Part shown: piece after piece, positions 8,662 through 19,148 of the stretch | Numbering within the stretch: position 1 is the stretch's first letter | Layout of the letters: the number at the start of each line of letters is the position of its first letter | Origin: Dyella sp. AtDHG13 | GTDB taxonomy: Bacteria > Pseudomonadota > Gammaproteobacteria > Xanthomonadales > Rhodanobacteraceae | Assembly: GCF_003201105.1 (NCBI RefSeq) | Contig: NZ_QICJ01000002.1 | Span: 496,001-560,000, forward strand | DNA length: 64,000 nucleotides | Direction of reading: 5' to 3' | Program-made: the position numbers and the translations under genes | The notes under the pieces: model-generated | Seen by the model: only the letters and a program-made list of their open reading frames with translations | Database searches by the model: none | Told to the model about the DNA's origin: nothing

Positions 8662-9372
8662 ATGAAGACCAACGCCATCACCGCCAGCATCCTGGCACTG
8701 ACCCTGCTGCTGCCGCTGACCGCATGCAGCAACCAGTCGGACCAGGACAACCACGCCAGCAGCGACCTGACGCAGGCGGCCAAGGAAGTGCAGAAGCAGA
8801 CCTCGCCGTCGGTCATCGGCGCGCAAATCCAGAAGGGCATCGCCCAGGCCAAGCAGGAGCTGCTGACCCAGGACATCGATGTGCGGGGCGTCACCTACAA
8901 CCGCGCCAGCAAGCCCGTGCACGATGAGAACGACAGTCGCCCGAAGGCGGTGATCACGCCGCAGGGCGACTTCGTGGTGGCTGGCAAGACGGTCGAGGCT
9001 ACGCCCGAGCAGCACGCCCTGCTGCTGGATTACCGCCAGCAGATCGTCGGCATCGCCGAGGCCGGCATGGACATCGGCGCGAGCAGCGCCGACATGGGCG
9101 TCGACATGGCCAGGACGGCGATTGTCGGCGCGCTCACCGGCAAGAGCGACAAGGACATCGAAGCCAGCATCAAGCCGCAGACCGACAAGATCGAGGCGGC
9201 GGCCATGCAGCTGTGCAAGCGCATGCCCGCCCTGCTCGCCTCGCAGCAGAAGCTGGCCGCCGGCATGCCCGCGTTCCAGCCCTACGCGACGATGACGCAG
9301 AAGGACGTTGATGACTGCGCCAGGAGCAAGGACGAGAACGGCAAGCCCGGCGTCGCGGTGTTCTCGAACTGA
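8662..9372 (+). CDS. Lipoprotein of unknown function, paralogue 1 (resembles YggN/DUF2884 type)
   Basis: 236 residues. The signal peptide ends in the lipobox LTAC, so it is probably lipidated at that Cys. The mature protein is rich in Gln, Lys, Ala and Asp. It shares with the gene at 9589 the pattern PQG.F...G..V then ALL..Y, and near its end AF.PY...TQ....C. The family assignment to YggN/DUF2884 is tentative. It starts 32 bases after the permease with a ribosome binding site (GGGGAG) and is probably the last gene of the YtrA operon. Confidence 0.75.
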   Translation: MKTNAITASILALTLLLPLTACSNQSDQDNHASSDLTQAAKEVQKQTSPSVIGAQIQKGIAQAKQELLTQDIDVRGVTYNRASKPVHDENDSRPKAVITPQGDFVVAGKTVEATPEQHALLLDYRQQIVGIAEAGMDIGASSADMGVDMARTAIVGALTGKSDKDIEASIKPQTDKIEAAAMQLCKRMPALLASQQKLAAGMPAFQPYATMTQKDVDDCARSKDENGKPGVAVFSN

Positions 9373-9426
9373 TCCGATCCACCGGGCGATGCAGGGACGC
9401 TTGCTGTAGTCGCGAAAACAAGCCGG

Positions 9427-9463
9427 CCGCCCGTCTCTCCGCATGGAAGCGGAAGGCGGGCGG
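9427..9463. terminator. GC-rich hairpin after the YtrA operon (weak terminator candidate)
   Basis: CCGCCCG at 9427-9433 pairs with CGGGCGG at 9457-9463, and the inner bases CTCTCCGC and GCGGAAGG extend the stem imperfectly. No T run follows, so any termination would be rho-assisted. It lies about 55 bases after the first lipoprotein gene. Confidence 0.35.
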
Positions 9464-9588
9464 ACAGGCTTGCCAAGCGGCTTTGCCATGACCATAGGAA
9501 CAGGCGGGACACGCTCGGGCGTGGCTACAATCGGAGCGTCACCGGCGAAGCCGCTTCCGCCGCGCCCCTACCGCCCAGGACCACCGCC

Positions 9589-10152
9589 ATGTCTTTCCGC
9601 TACATCCCCTGCGTACTTGCCTTGGCCACGTTGACCGCCGCGTGCAGCGGGTCGGGCGACGATCTTCAGGTCTTTGGCGGCAACACCGACATCATCAACC
9701 ACCGCATCTCGATGCATGACGGCGTCATCACCGTCCGGGCGCCCGGCGTGCCCAACGCCACGGTGGATCCGCAGGGACAGTTCGCCATCGACGGCCAGAA
9801 CGTCACCGTGAACGATGCGCAACGCGCGCTGCTGCAGCGCTACAGCGCCGCCGGCAGGAAGATGCACGACGACGCCGTCGCCACCGGCAAGGCCGGCGCG
9901 GACACGGCGACCAAGGCGCTCAGCATGGCGGCGGGCAAGATGACCGGCGCCGAGAGCACCGAGGAAAGCCGCCAGAAGATGGATGCCGCCGCGCAGGACG
10001 TGCAACAGGCCGCCGCGAAGATCTGCGACGACCTGGCCGAGATGAAATCCGCGCAGGACGAACTGGCCGTCCAGCTGGACGCCTTCAAGCCCTACGGCCA
10101 GGCGGTGACCCAGCAAGGCATCGACAAGTGCCGCAGCAGCGGCAAGCACTGA
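9589..10152 (+). CDS. Lipoprotein of unknown function, paralogue 2 (resembles YggN/DUF2884 type)
   Basis: 187 residues with a signal peptide and a lipobox (LTAAC). It is shorter than the protein at 8662-9372 but shares the same pattern: PQGQFAIDGQNV, ALLQRY, then AAAKIC and AFKPYGQAVTQQGIDKC near the end. The two look like tandem paralogues that have diverged. A possible -10 (TACAAT, 9526-9531) lies about 58 bases upstream, so this gene may have its own promoter. It converges on fumC with only 39 bases between the genes. Function unknown. Confidence 0.78.
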   Translation: MSFRYIPCVLALATLTAACSGSGDDLQVFGGNTDIINHRISMHDGVITVRAPGVPNATVDPQGQFAIDGQNVTVNDAQRALLQRYSAAGRKMHDDAVATGKAGADTATKALSMAAGKMTGAESTEESRQKMDAAAQDVQQAAAKICDDLAEMKSAQDELAVQLDAFKPYGQAVTQQGIDKCRSSGKH

Positions 10153-10191
10153 CGGCGCAGCCACGCCCGCCGCAGGGCGCGAAGAGGCGGC

Positions 10192-11589
<1,398 letters not shown>

Positions 11590-11693
11590 GTCCTTGCGAT
11601 TCCTCGAGTGGGATGTCGGGATACTAGGTCGGGGCGCGTTAGTGCGCCGCCAAGGGGGCGATGCGCCATTACTCCCTCTCCGCTTTGCCCTTT

Positions 11694-11730
11694 GCTCCCT
11701 CTCCCCGCTGGGGAGAGGGTTGGGGTGAGG
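11694..11730 (-). repeat. REP-like palindromic repeat, copy c1
   Basis: A 37-base sequence that on the minus strand reads CCTCACCCCAACCCTCTCC followed by a GGGGAGAGGGAGC arm. It is inverted relative to copy c2 at 11827-11863 and matches it at 34 of 37 positions. Each copy forms its own CCCTCTCCCC/GGGGAGAGGG hairpin, and the two copies can also pair with each other over a loop of about 96 bases. Confidence 0.8.
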
Positions 11731-11804
11731 GGCCAATCTAGCCTCACCGCTTGTGTCGTCGACCGACGCCGGGAGAGCAATCAAAGAGATAACAGCATCA
11801 ATGA

Positions 11805-13322
<1,518 letters not shown>

Positions 13323-13512
13323 GCCTCTCGGTGTAACAAGCAGGACGACGATGGCGTCACCGGCACCGGCGAAGTCATCAAAGGCTGCCTGGCTGCTGTC
13401 GAAAGGCAATGCAGGAACGATGTGCCGAACACGCAGTACCAGGCGATGCTCTGTTGCTGATAGACGAAACCCGGCCTGATGACCGGGCTCGTCGTTCAAC
13501 GGTGTGCGTGGA

Positions 13513-14127
13513 TCACGCCGCCTTCAACAGCCCTTCCGCCTTCAGCGCCGCCTGCACGCTCGGCCGCGCCGCCACGCGCGCCTGGAATGCCTGGATCGCC
13601 GGGAGATCCGACAGGTCGAAGTTCACGTGCTGCGCCCAGTTGGTGACGGTGAAGAGGTAGGCATCCGCGGCCGTGAAGTGCTCGCCGACCAGCCACTCGT
13701 GCTTGGCCAGGTGCTGGTCGAGCAAGGCATAGCGCTTGTGCAGATAGGCCTTGCGCTCTTCGCGCACCGTATCCGGCGTTTCCGCCCTGAACAGCGGCGA
13801 GTAGGTCTTGTGCAGCTCGGAGTTGATGTAGCCCAGCACCTCCTGCAGGCGATAGCGCGCCGTGGTGCCGTTGGCGGGGGCGAGCCCGCTTTCGGGCTTC
13901 AGATCGGCCAGGTACTGCACGATGGTGGGGCCTTCCGTCAGCAGTTCGCCGTTGTCCAGCTTCAGCGCCGGCACGTAGCCCTTGGGGTTGATCTGCCAGT
14001 AGTCCTCGCCATCGGCGGTGCGCTTGGCCTTGGTGTCGACCTTCTCCAGTTCCACCGGAATGCCCGCTTCCAGGGCGACGATGTGCGGCGACAGCGAGCA
14101 GGCACCCGCGGCGTAATAGAGCTTCAT
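13513..14127 (-). CDS. gstA: Glutathione S-transferase, beta class
   Basis: 204 residues. The N terminus MKLYYAAGACSLSPH with Cys10 is the hallmark of bacterial beta-class GSTs, in which Cys10 contacts glutathione. The thioredoxin-like domain (about 1-80, with the cis-Pro segment YVPALKLDNG) is followed by an all-helical C-terminal domain. Start ATG at 14127 is supported by GGAGAG upstream; a longer in-frame start at 14199 is unlikely. The gene is divergent from an HxlR-type regulator, which probably controls it. Confidence 0.93.
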   Translation of the reverse strand: MKLYYAAGACSLSPHIVALEAGIPVELEKVDTKAKRTADGEDYWQINPKGYVPALKLDNGELLTEGPTIVQYLADLKPESGLAPANGTTARYRLQEVLGYINSELHKTYSPLFRAETPDTVREERKAYLHKRYALLDQHLAKHEWLVGEHFTAADAYLFTVTNWAQHVNFDLSDLPAIQAFQARVAARPSVQAALKAEGLLKAA

Positions 14128-14199
14128 GATGGTTCTCTCCATGAGGGACGGGGTCGGCGCGACCCGGGCTCGCGCAGGGCACCGATGATAGGCCACCAT

Positions 14200-14262
14200 G
14201 GTTACTGCTGGATACCACCTAACCGCACGTAACCCCTAAAATGCGGTAACCGCCGGGATACC
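14200..14262. promoter_or_regulatory. Repeated operator-like motifs between gstA and the HxlR gene
   Basis: Within the 160-base divergent gap, GGATACC occurs twice (14210-14216 and 14256-14262), TAACCGC occurs twice (14220-14226 and 14247-14253), and GCGGTAACCGC (14243-14253) is an 11-base near-palindrome. A TAAAAT (14237-14242) could be the -10 box of the plus-strand regulator gene. This density fits binding sites for the adjacent HxlR-type protein, but that is inference. Confidence 0.4.
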
Positions 14263-14287
14263 GGAATCGCATCACAGGATCGCCGCC

Positions 14288-14656
14288 ATGGGCCTGCCCC
14301 TGCGCAAAAGCAAAGTCGCCCCGCTGCCCGGCTGCCCGCTCAGCGAAGTACTCGGCTTGCTGCGCGGCGCCTGGGCGCCCAACGTGATCTGGCAACTGAG
14401 CGGCGAGCCGCGCCGCTTCGGCGAACTGCGCCACGACATACCGCGCATTTCGGCACGCGTGCTGAGTGCGCGGCTGCGCGAGCTGGAATCGCGCGGGCTG
14501 GTGACGCGCCGCGTGCTCGATACCTCGCCGCCCTCGGCCGAATACTCGCTGACGCCGCTGGGGCGCGAGTTGTTGCCGGCGATTGATGCGTTGGCGGGCG
14601 TGGGGAGGAAGTTGCTGGAGGAGTGGGAGGCGAGTCGGCGCAGCAGTGGGCGGTGA
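14288..14656 (+). CDS. HxlR-family winged-helix regulator
   Basis: 122 residues. The order GCPLSEVLGLLRGAW, FGELRHDIPRISARVLSARLRELE and the wing VTRRV...SAEYSLTPLG is typical of HxlR proteins, which often sense reactive electrophiles or oxidants through a cysteine near the N terminus (Cys16 here). It is divergent from gstA, suggesting control of glutathione-dependent detoxification. The two genes share an intergenic region with repeated motifs. Confidence 0.88.
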   Translation: MGLPLRKSKVAPLPGCPLSEVLGLLRGAWAPNVIWQLSGEPRRFGELRHDIPRISARVLSARLRELESRGLVTRRVLDTSPPSAEYSLTPLGRELLPAIDALAGVGRKLLEEWEASRRSSGR

Positions 14657-14737
14657 GTGGATGCGCGAGGGCTGCACTTGCTCAAGAACCGGCCATTGGC
14701 AAAACGATGCCCCGGCGTGCACTGGGACGATGCCTTG

Positions 14738-14863
14738 ATTGAACGATAAGGCGAGCACCCAACCTTTACCCCTCGGGGCTCACCCCAACCCTCTCCTCGC
14801 TCCTCAAAGCCGCAGCCATCCATGGCTGCTCCCCGCGTGCCCCTCCGGGGAGAGGGAGAAGAC
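14738..14863 (+). repeat. Intergenic repeat of the GAGCACCC/GGGGAGAGGG family, copy a
   Basis: It begins with GGCGAGCACCC and contains CTCACCCCAACCCTCTCC, a perfect 18-base palindrome GCAGCCATCCATGGCTGC (14812-14829) and GGGGAGAGGGAG. A 45-base core, ending at the palindrome, matches the inverted copy at 18697-18820 with about 4 differences. It fills most of the gap between the convergent HxlR and cysK genes and could act as a bidirectional transcript end. Confidence 0.75.
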
Positions 14864-14873
14864 AACCGAGGCG

Positions 14874-15815
14874 TCACTCCACCTCGTCGGACCCTTCATT
14901 GACGCCCTCGAACAGGAACGTCGACAGATAACGCTCGCCCGTATCCGGCAGCATCGCCAGCAGCACGGAACCCTGCGGCGCGTCCTTCGCCACCTGCAGC
15001 GCGGCCGCCAGCGTGGCGCCCGCCGAAATGCCGACGAAGATGCCTTCCTTCTGCGCCAGCTCCCGCGAGGTATCGCGCGCCACCACGTCGTCGATGGGCA
15101 GGATTTCATCCGCCACGCCGCGATTGAGCACGGCGGGCACGAAGTCCGGCGTCCAGCCCTGGATCTTGTGCGGCTGCCATTCCTTGCCGGACAGCAGCGC
15201 CGCGCCAGCCGGTTCGCTGGCGATGATCTTCACTTCCGGGCGCGCCACTTTCAGCACCTCGCCCACGCCGGTGAGCGTGCCGCCCGTGCCCCAGCCGGTG
15301 ACGAAGTAATCGAGGCGCTTGCCGGCGAAATCGCGCAGGATTTCCGGCGCCGTCGTATTGCGGTGATAGGCGGGGTTGGCGGGGTTCTCGAACTGGCTGG
15401 CGAGGAACCCGCCGTGCTTCTCGGCCAGTTCCTTCGCCTTGCGCACCATGCCGCTGCCGCGTTCGGCCGCGGGCGTCAGCACCACCTTGGCACCGTAGGC
15501 GCGCATCAGCTTGCGGCGCTCGATAGAAAAGGTTTCCGTCATCACCGCCACGAAGGGATAGCCGCGCGCCGCACACACCGCCGCCAGCGCCACGCCGGTG
15601 TTGCCCGAGGTGGCCTCCACCACGGTCTGGCCGGGCTTGAGCACGCCGCGCTGCTCGGCGTCGATGATGATGGCGTACGCCAGGCGGTCCTTGACCGAGC
15701 CGGCCGGATTGAACGCCTCCACCTTGGCATACAGCGTCACGTGCTTCGGCGCCAGGCGATGGATGCGCACGATGGGCGTGTTGCCGATGGTGTCGAGAAT
15801 GCTGTCGTAGATCAT
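14874..15815 (-). CDS. cysK: Cysteine synthase (O-acetylserine sulfhydrylase)
   Basis: 313 residues. A PLP enzyme forming cysteine from O-acetylserine and sulfide. The PLP lysine is Lys42 in NPAGSVKDR; the substrate loop SGNTG and the phosphate-binding GTGGT are intact. The ATG at 15815 gives the standard start MIYDSILDTIGNTP; the upstream in-frame extension is not conserved. It lies 73 bases after cysG in the same direction, so the two are probably one operon. The length is typical of CysK/CysM; the A or B type is not settled by eye. Confidence 0.95.
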   Translation of the reverse strand: MIYDSILDTIGNTPIVRIHRLAPKHVTLYAKVEAFNPAGSVKDRLAYAIIIDAEQRGVLKPGQTVVEATSGNTGVALAAVCAARGYPFVAVMTETFSIERRKLMRAYGAKVVLTPAAERGSGMVRKAKELAEKHGGFLASQFENPANPAYHRNTTAPEILRDFAGKRLDYFVTGWGTGGTLTGVGEVLKVARPEVKIIASEPAGAALLSGKEWQPHKIQGWTPDFVPAVLNRGVADEILPIDDVVARDTSRELAQKEGIFVGISAGATLAAALQVAKDAPQGSVLLAMLPDTGERYLSTFLFEGVNEGSDEVE

Positions 15816-15888
15816 GGAAAGGCTCCGGAACTCGGCGTGGATAGAGACTAAGGAAAGCGATGGTGCGCCCGCCGGGGGCAAGGTAGCG

Positions 15889-17322
15889 TCAAGCCGCGAC
15901 CGCCTTCGACACCGGCGGGGCAACAGCAAGCATGCCAACGGGACGGCTGCCGAACCATGACAGCGTCGAGGCCAGGCTGGCCACCTCACCGATGATCAGT
16001 AGCGCCGGCGACCGCACATCGTGCAAGGTGGCCTGTTCGACCATATCGGCCAGCGTGCCGGTCACCACCCGCTGCTCCGGGCGGGAGCCGTTCTCGACCA
16101 GCGCGAACGGCGTGCCGGCGGCGCGGCCATGTGCTAGCAGTTGCTGCTGGATCACCGGCAGCTCGCCTGTTCCCATGTAGACCGCCAGCGTCTGCCGCTC
16201 CTGCGCCAGCGCCTGCCAATCCAGCGTGTCGATGGAGTTGCGGCAATGCGCGGTCACCAGCCGCACCGATTGCGCATGCTCGCGATGCGTCAGCGGTACG
16301 CCGGCATAGGCCGCGCAGGCCAGCGCGGCGGTGATGCCGGGCACGACCTCAAAGGGAATGCCATGGCTGCGCAGGAATTCCAGCTCCTCGCCACCACGGC
16401 CGAACACGAAGGGATCACCACCCTTCAGGCGCACTACCCGCCGCCCGGCGGCGGCATGTTGCAGCATCAGCGCGTGGATCTGGGCCTGCGTGGTGTGATG
16501 GTTGCCCGCCTGCTTGGCCACCTCGATGCGCTCGGCATCGCGGCGCGCCAGCGCCAGCACCTCCACGCTCACCAGGCGGTCGTGCAGGATCACATCCGCC
16601 TCGTTCAACGCACGCAGGCCGCGCAAGGTAAGCAAGCCAGGATCACCCGGGCCGGCGCCCACGAGCACCACCGAGCCGGTGGCCTTTGCTTCCGTGGCAT
16701 CGAGCAAGCGCTCGGTCGAGGCCTCCGCCAATGCCCACTGCCCGCGGCGCAACAGGCTCTGCACCGGACCGTTCAACAGGCGCTCGTAGAAGCGACGACG
16801 CAAGGCAAGATCGGGCACCTGCGCGCGAATGCGCTGGCGCATCCGCGCCAGCAAGGTGGCGAGGGAACCCACCACCGGATCGATCAGCACTTCCAGGCGT
16901 TCGCGCAGCAGCCGCGCGAGCATGGGCGCATGGCCGCCGCTGGAAATGGCGATGGTGACGGGGTCACGATCGATCACGGCGGGCACGTGAAAACTCGATT
17001 GCTCCGCGTCATCCACGACGTTGACGAAAAGGCGCCGCGCTTGCGCCAGTGCGGCGATGCGCTGATGCAAGGCGGCATCCGCCGTGGCGGCCATGACCAG
17101 CCAAGCGCCATCCAGCCACGCCTCGTCGAACGTGCCGCGCAACCATTGCACGCGCCCCTCACCCGCCCAGCCGAGCAGCGCGGGGGTGAGGTCGGGCGCC
17201 CCCACCGCGACCCGCGCGCCGGCTTCCAGCAACGAAGCGGCTTTGCGCTCCCCGACCACGCCGCCGCCCACCACCAGTACCTGGCGGCCGGAGAGATCGG
17301 CGAACAGCGGGTAGAGCTTCAT
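15889..17322 (-). CDS. cysG: Siroheme synthase (trifunctional)
   Basis: 477 residues. The N-terminal half (about 1-210) is the NAD-dependent precorrin-2 dehydrogenase/ferrochelatase, with the Rossmann motif [14 protein letters not shown]. The C-terminal half is uroporphyrinogen III methyltransferase, with [15 protein letters not shown], a central [16 protein letters not shown] and the EVVPGITAA segment. Together they make siroheme for sulfite reductase, encoded nearby at 21704-23398. Organised as in E. coli CysG (457 residues). It shares its upstream region with the divergent CysB-like regulator gene. Confidence 0.96.
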   Translation of the reverse strand: MKLYPLFADLSGRQVLVVGGGVVGERKAASLLEAGARVAVGAPDLTPALLGWAGEGRVQWLRGTFDEAWLDGAWLVMAATADAALHQRIAALAQARRLFVNVVDDAEQSSFHVPAVIDRDPVTIAISSGGHAPMLARLLRERLEVLIDPVVGSLATLLARMRQRIRAQVPDLALRRRFYERLLNGPVQSLLRRGQWALAEASTERLLDATEAKATGSVVLVGAGPGDPGLLTLRGLRALNEADVILHDRLVSVEVLALARRDAERIEVAKQAGNHHTTQAQIHALMLQHAAAGRRVVRLKGGDPFVFGRGGEELEFLRSHGIPFEVVPGITAALACAAYAGVPLTHREHAQSVRLVTAHCRNSIDTLDWQALAQERQTLAVYMGTGELPVIQQQLLAHGRAAGTPFALVENGSRPEQRVVTGTLADMVEQATLHDVRSPALLIIGEVASLASTLSWFGSRPVGMLAVAPPVSKAVAA

Positions 17323-17458
17323 CCAGCCTCGGGCTCCGTGAGATGGTGCGGTTGACCTTCCACGCTAGGCAGGCAAAGGCGCCTGCACAAATGATTTCTG
17401 GGCGGCCCGATATGCCGGGTCGTTATAAGCCACCCGCGCCGGCCGGCCCCGCCAACGG

Positions 17459-17487
17459 TTGACGCATCGCAACAACAGCTGTATAGA
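17459..17487 (+). promoter_or_regulatory. Promoter of the CysB-like regulator gene
   Basis: TTGACG (17459-17464) and TATAGA (17482-17487) with a 17-base spacer. Transcription would start near 17494 and leave a leader of about 160 bases before the ATG at 17657. A palindrome overlaps the -10 box. Confidence 0.6.
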
Positions 17488-17493
17488 CGTCTA
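17484..17493. promoter_or_regulatory. Palindrome TAGACGTCTA at the cysG/cysB divergent promoter
   Basis: A perfect 10-base palindrome overlapping the -10 region and start site of the plus-strand promoter. It resembles a MetJ box core (AGACGTCT), but no MetJ is visible and one box would not suffice. A related palindrome, TGGACGTCCA, lies just upstream of cysJ at 25213-25222. It may be an operator of a sulfur regulator; unproven. Confidence 0.35.
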
Positions 17494-17656
17494 ATTGATT
17501 CACCGCCGTTACGGTATTCCATGGACTTCCATCGCCACCTGCCGCGCACCGCCCCCAACGCCTGCAAAAGCAAGGCGCCGGCGTGCAGGCCTGCGCGATG
17601 TATCCGCAGCGCGACTCCGAGCCACCCATCCCTCGATTGCCTGTGGAACCCGAACC

Positions 17657-18676
17657 ATGACGCTGACGCAACTTCGCTATCTCGTCGCCATCGCTGATGC
17701 CGGCCTGAACATCACCCTGGCCGCCGAACGGGTGCATGCCACCCAGCCGGGCCTGAGCAAACTGCTGCGCCAGCTCGAGGACGAACTCGGCTTCCAGCTG
17801 TTCCACCGCAAGGGACGCAGCCTGCACGCGATCACGCATGCAGGCACGCACGTGCTGGAGCGCGCGCGCATCATCCTGGCCGAAGCGGCCAACATCCGCT
17901 CCATCGCCGCCAACCTGCGCAACGAATCGCGCGGCACGCTGCGCATCGCCACCACCCACACGCAGGCGCGCTTCGCGCTGCCGTCCGCCGTGGCGGCGCT
18001 GAGCCGCAGCTATCCGCAGGTGAGCGTTCACCTGCAGCCGGTCAGCGATTCGGACGTGATGTCGCTGCTCGACGGCGGCCAGGTGGACCTGGCCATCGTC
18101 AGCACTGCGGCCGGGGCGCCGCCGCCGAACGGCATCGCCCTGCCCGCCTATCGCTGGAACCGCACCGTGGTGGTGCCGAAGAATCACCCGCTCGCGCGCC
18201 AGAAACAGCCGCCCACGCTGGAACAGCTCGCCGCGCATCCGCTGATCAGCTACGACTCCTCGCTGAAGCCGGAGTCGTCGTTGATCCGCGCGTTCCAGAG
18301 CGCCGGCCTCGACCCGCAGATCGTGATGACCGCCAGCGACGCCGACCTGATCAAGACCTACGTGCGCGAAGGCCTGGGCATTGGCGTGCTGGCCGAGATG
18401 GCCTACCAGCCCCAGCACGACACCGACCTGCGAGAACTGGGCGCCGACAACCTGTTCGCCGCCTGCACCACCTGGATCGTGCTGCGCCGGGAAAGCGTGC
18501 TGCGCGAATACGCGCTGGACTTCATCGGTGTGTTTGCGCCGCATCTGGAGCGACGTGCGGTGAGTCGCGCGTTGACGTCCGGTGGTACGGGAACGTCGCA
18601 GTGGCCGGGCGTGCCGCACTGGCGCGAGCGGCAGGTGCCGCTGAAGGTGGCGGAGCCGGTGGTGGAGGCGCAGTAG
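17657..18676 (+). CDS. cysB: LysR-family regulator, CysB-like
   Basis: 339 residues. The N terminus MTLTQLRYLVAIADAGLNIT plus ATQPGLSKLLRQLEDELG is the CysB/Cbl-type winged helix, and the effector domain shows SYDSSLKPESSL and the VREGLGIGVLAEMAY motif. CysB proteins bind acetylserine and activate sulfate assimilation genes; the adjacent cys genes fit this. The ATG at 17657 is preceded by GGAAC; an upstream in-frame start is not conserved. The C-terminal tail after about residue 300 is longer than in E. coli CysB (324). CysB versus Cbl cannot be fully separated by eye, but context favours CysB. Confidence 0.88.
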   Translation: MTLTQLRYLVAIADAGLNITLAAERVHATQPGLSKLLRQLEDELGFQLFHRKGRSLHAITHAGTHVLERARIILAEAANIRSIAANLRNESRGTLRIATTHTQARFALPSAVAALSRSYPQVSVHLQPVSDSDVMSLLDGGQVDLAIVSTAAGAPPPNGIALPAYRWNRTVVVPKNHPLARQKQPPTLEQLAAHPLISYDSSLKPESSLIRAFQSAGLDPQIVMTASDADLIKTYVREGLGIGVLAEMAYQPQHDTDLRELGADNLFAACTTWIVLRRESVLREYALDFIGVFAPHLERRAVSRALTSGGTGTSQWPGVPHWRERQVPLKVAEPVVEAQ

Positions 18677-18696
18677 CGTTCGTTAGCTTTTGGATT

Positions 18697-18820
18697 GTCT
18701 CCCTTAGCCCTTCGTGTCACTCGGGAGCACCCATGGATGGCTGTAGCTTTGAGGAGCAAGGAGAGGGTCGGCGCATTGGGATGACGAGGGGTGGATGCTC
18801 GCCTCACCGCTTCATTCTTT
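18697..18820 (-). repeat. Intergenic repeat of the GAGCACCC/GGGGAGAGGG family, copy b
   Basis: Read on the minus strand it starts GAATGAAGCGGTGAGGCGAG and contains ACCCTCTCCTTGCTCCTCAA, then CAGCCATCCATGGGTGCTCC, closely matching copy a at 14738-14863. It directly adjoins the 177-base inverted-repeat element at 18823. The palindromic centre is imperfect here (CCATGG followed by G instead of C). It follows the CysB-like gene and may define its transcript end. Confidence 0.75.
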
Positions 18821-18822
18821 AG

Positions 18823-18999
18823 CCGTCATTCCTGCGAAGGCAGGAATCCAGTGACTTTGCGCTCGGTTGTCGCGACGTAATTGGCCACTGCGTGGTACAC
18901 ATGAGCAGCGCGGGTGCGGAAGCGTTCGAAAGTGCCAATCGCTTCTTGGCGACAACCGAATGCAAAGTCACTGGATCCCGGCCTACGCCGGGATGACGG
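18823..18999. mobile_element. 177-base MITE-like element with 51-base terminal inverted repeats
   Basis: The left end (18823-18873, beginning CCGTCATTCCTGCGAAGG) and the reverse complement of the right end (18949-18999) agree at 44 of 51 positions. Each end itself folds: ATTCCTGC/GCAGGAAT with a GAAG loop on the left and ATCCCGGC/GCCGGGAT with a GTAG loop on the right, so the stem differences are compensatory. The 75-base centre has no gene. The ends resemble the widespread CGTCATTCC...GGAATCCAG repeats of proteobacteria, which are mobilised in trans. No target duplication is certain. Confidence 0.8.
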
Positions 19000-19057
19000 T
19001 TCTATTGATGCGGTGGGGCAAGAATGGTCCCTGCCCCAACCCGCGCCAAGACAAAGA

Positions 19058-19079
19058 AAAGCGGCCCTCCGGCCGCTTT
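19058..19079 (-). terminator. Rho-independent terminator of the cysJIH-sat operon
   Basis: AAAGCGGCC and GGCCGCTTT form a 9-base stem with a CTCC loop. On the minus strand the stem is followed by TCTTT, about 70 bases after the sat/cysC stop. The 18677-19148 gap otherwise holds repeat b and the MITE-like element. Confidence 0.8.
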
Positions 19080-19148
19080 CAAAAACATCAGGCAACCAAG
19101 CACCACTCCGGTCAGCGTTCCATGCTGTCCGCAGCCGCGCCTCCCCAC

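Noticed and set aside
17484-17493. A MetJ box (AGACGTCT)
   Set aside because: Only one box is present, MetJ arrays need at least two adjacent boxes, and no metJ is seen. Kept only as a general palindrome.
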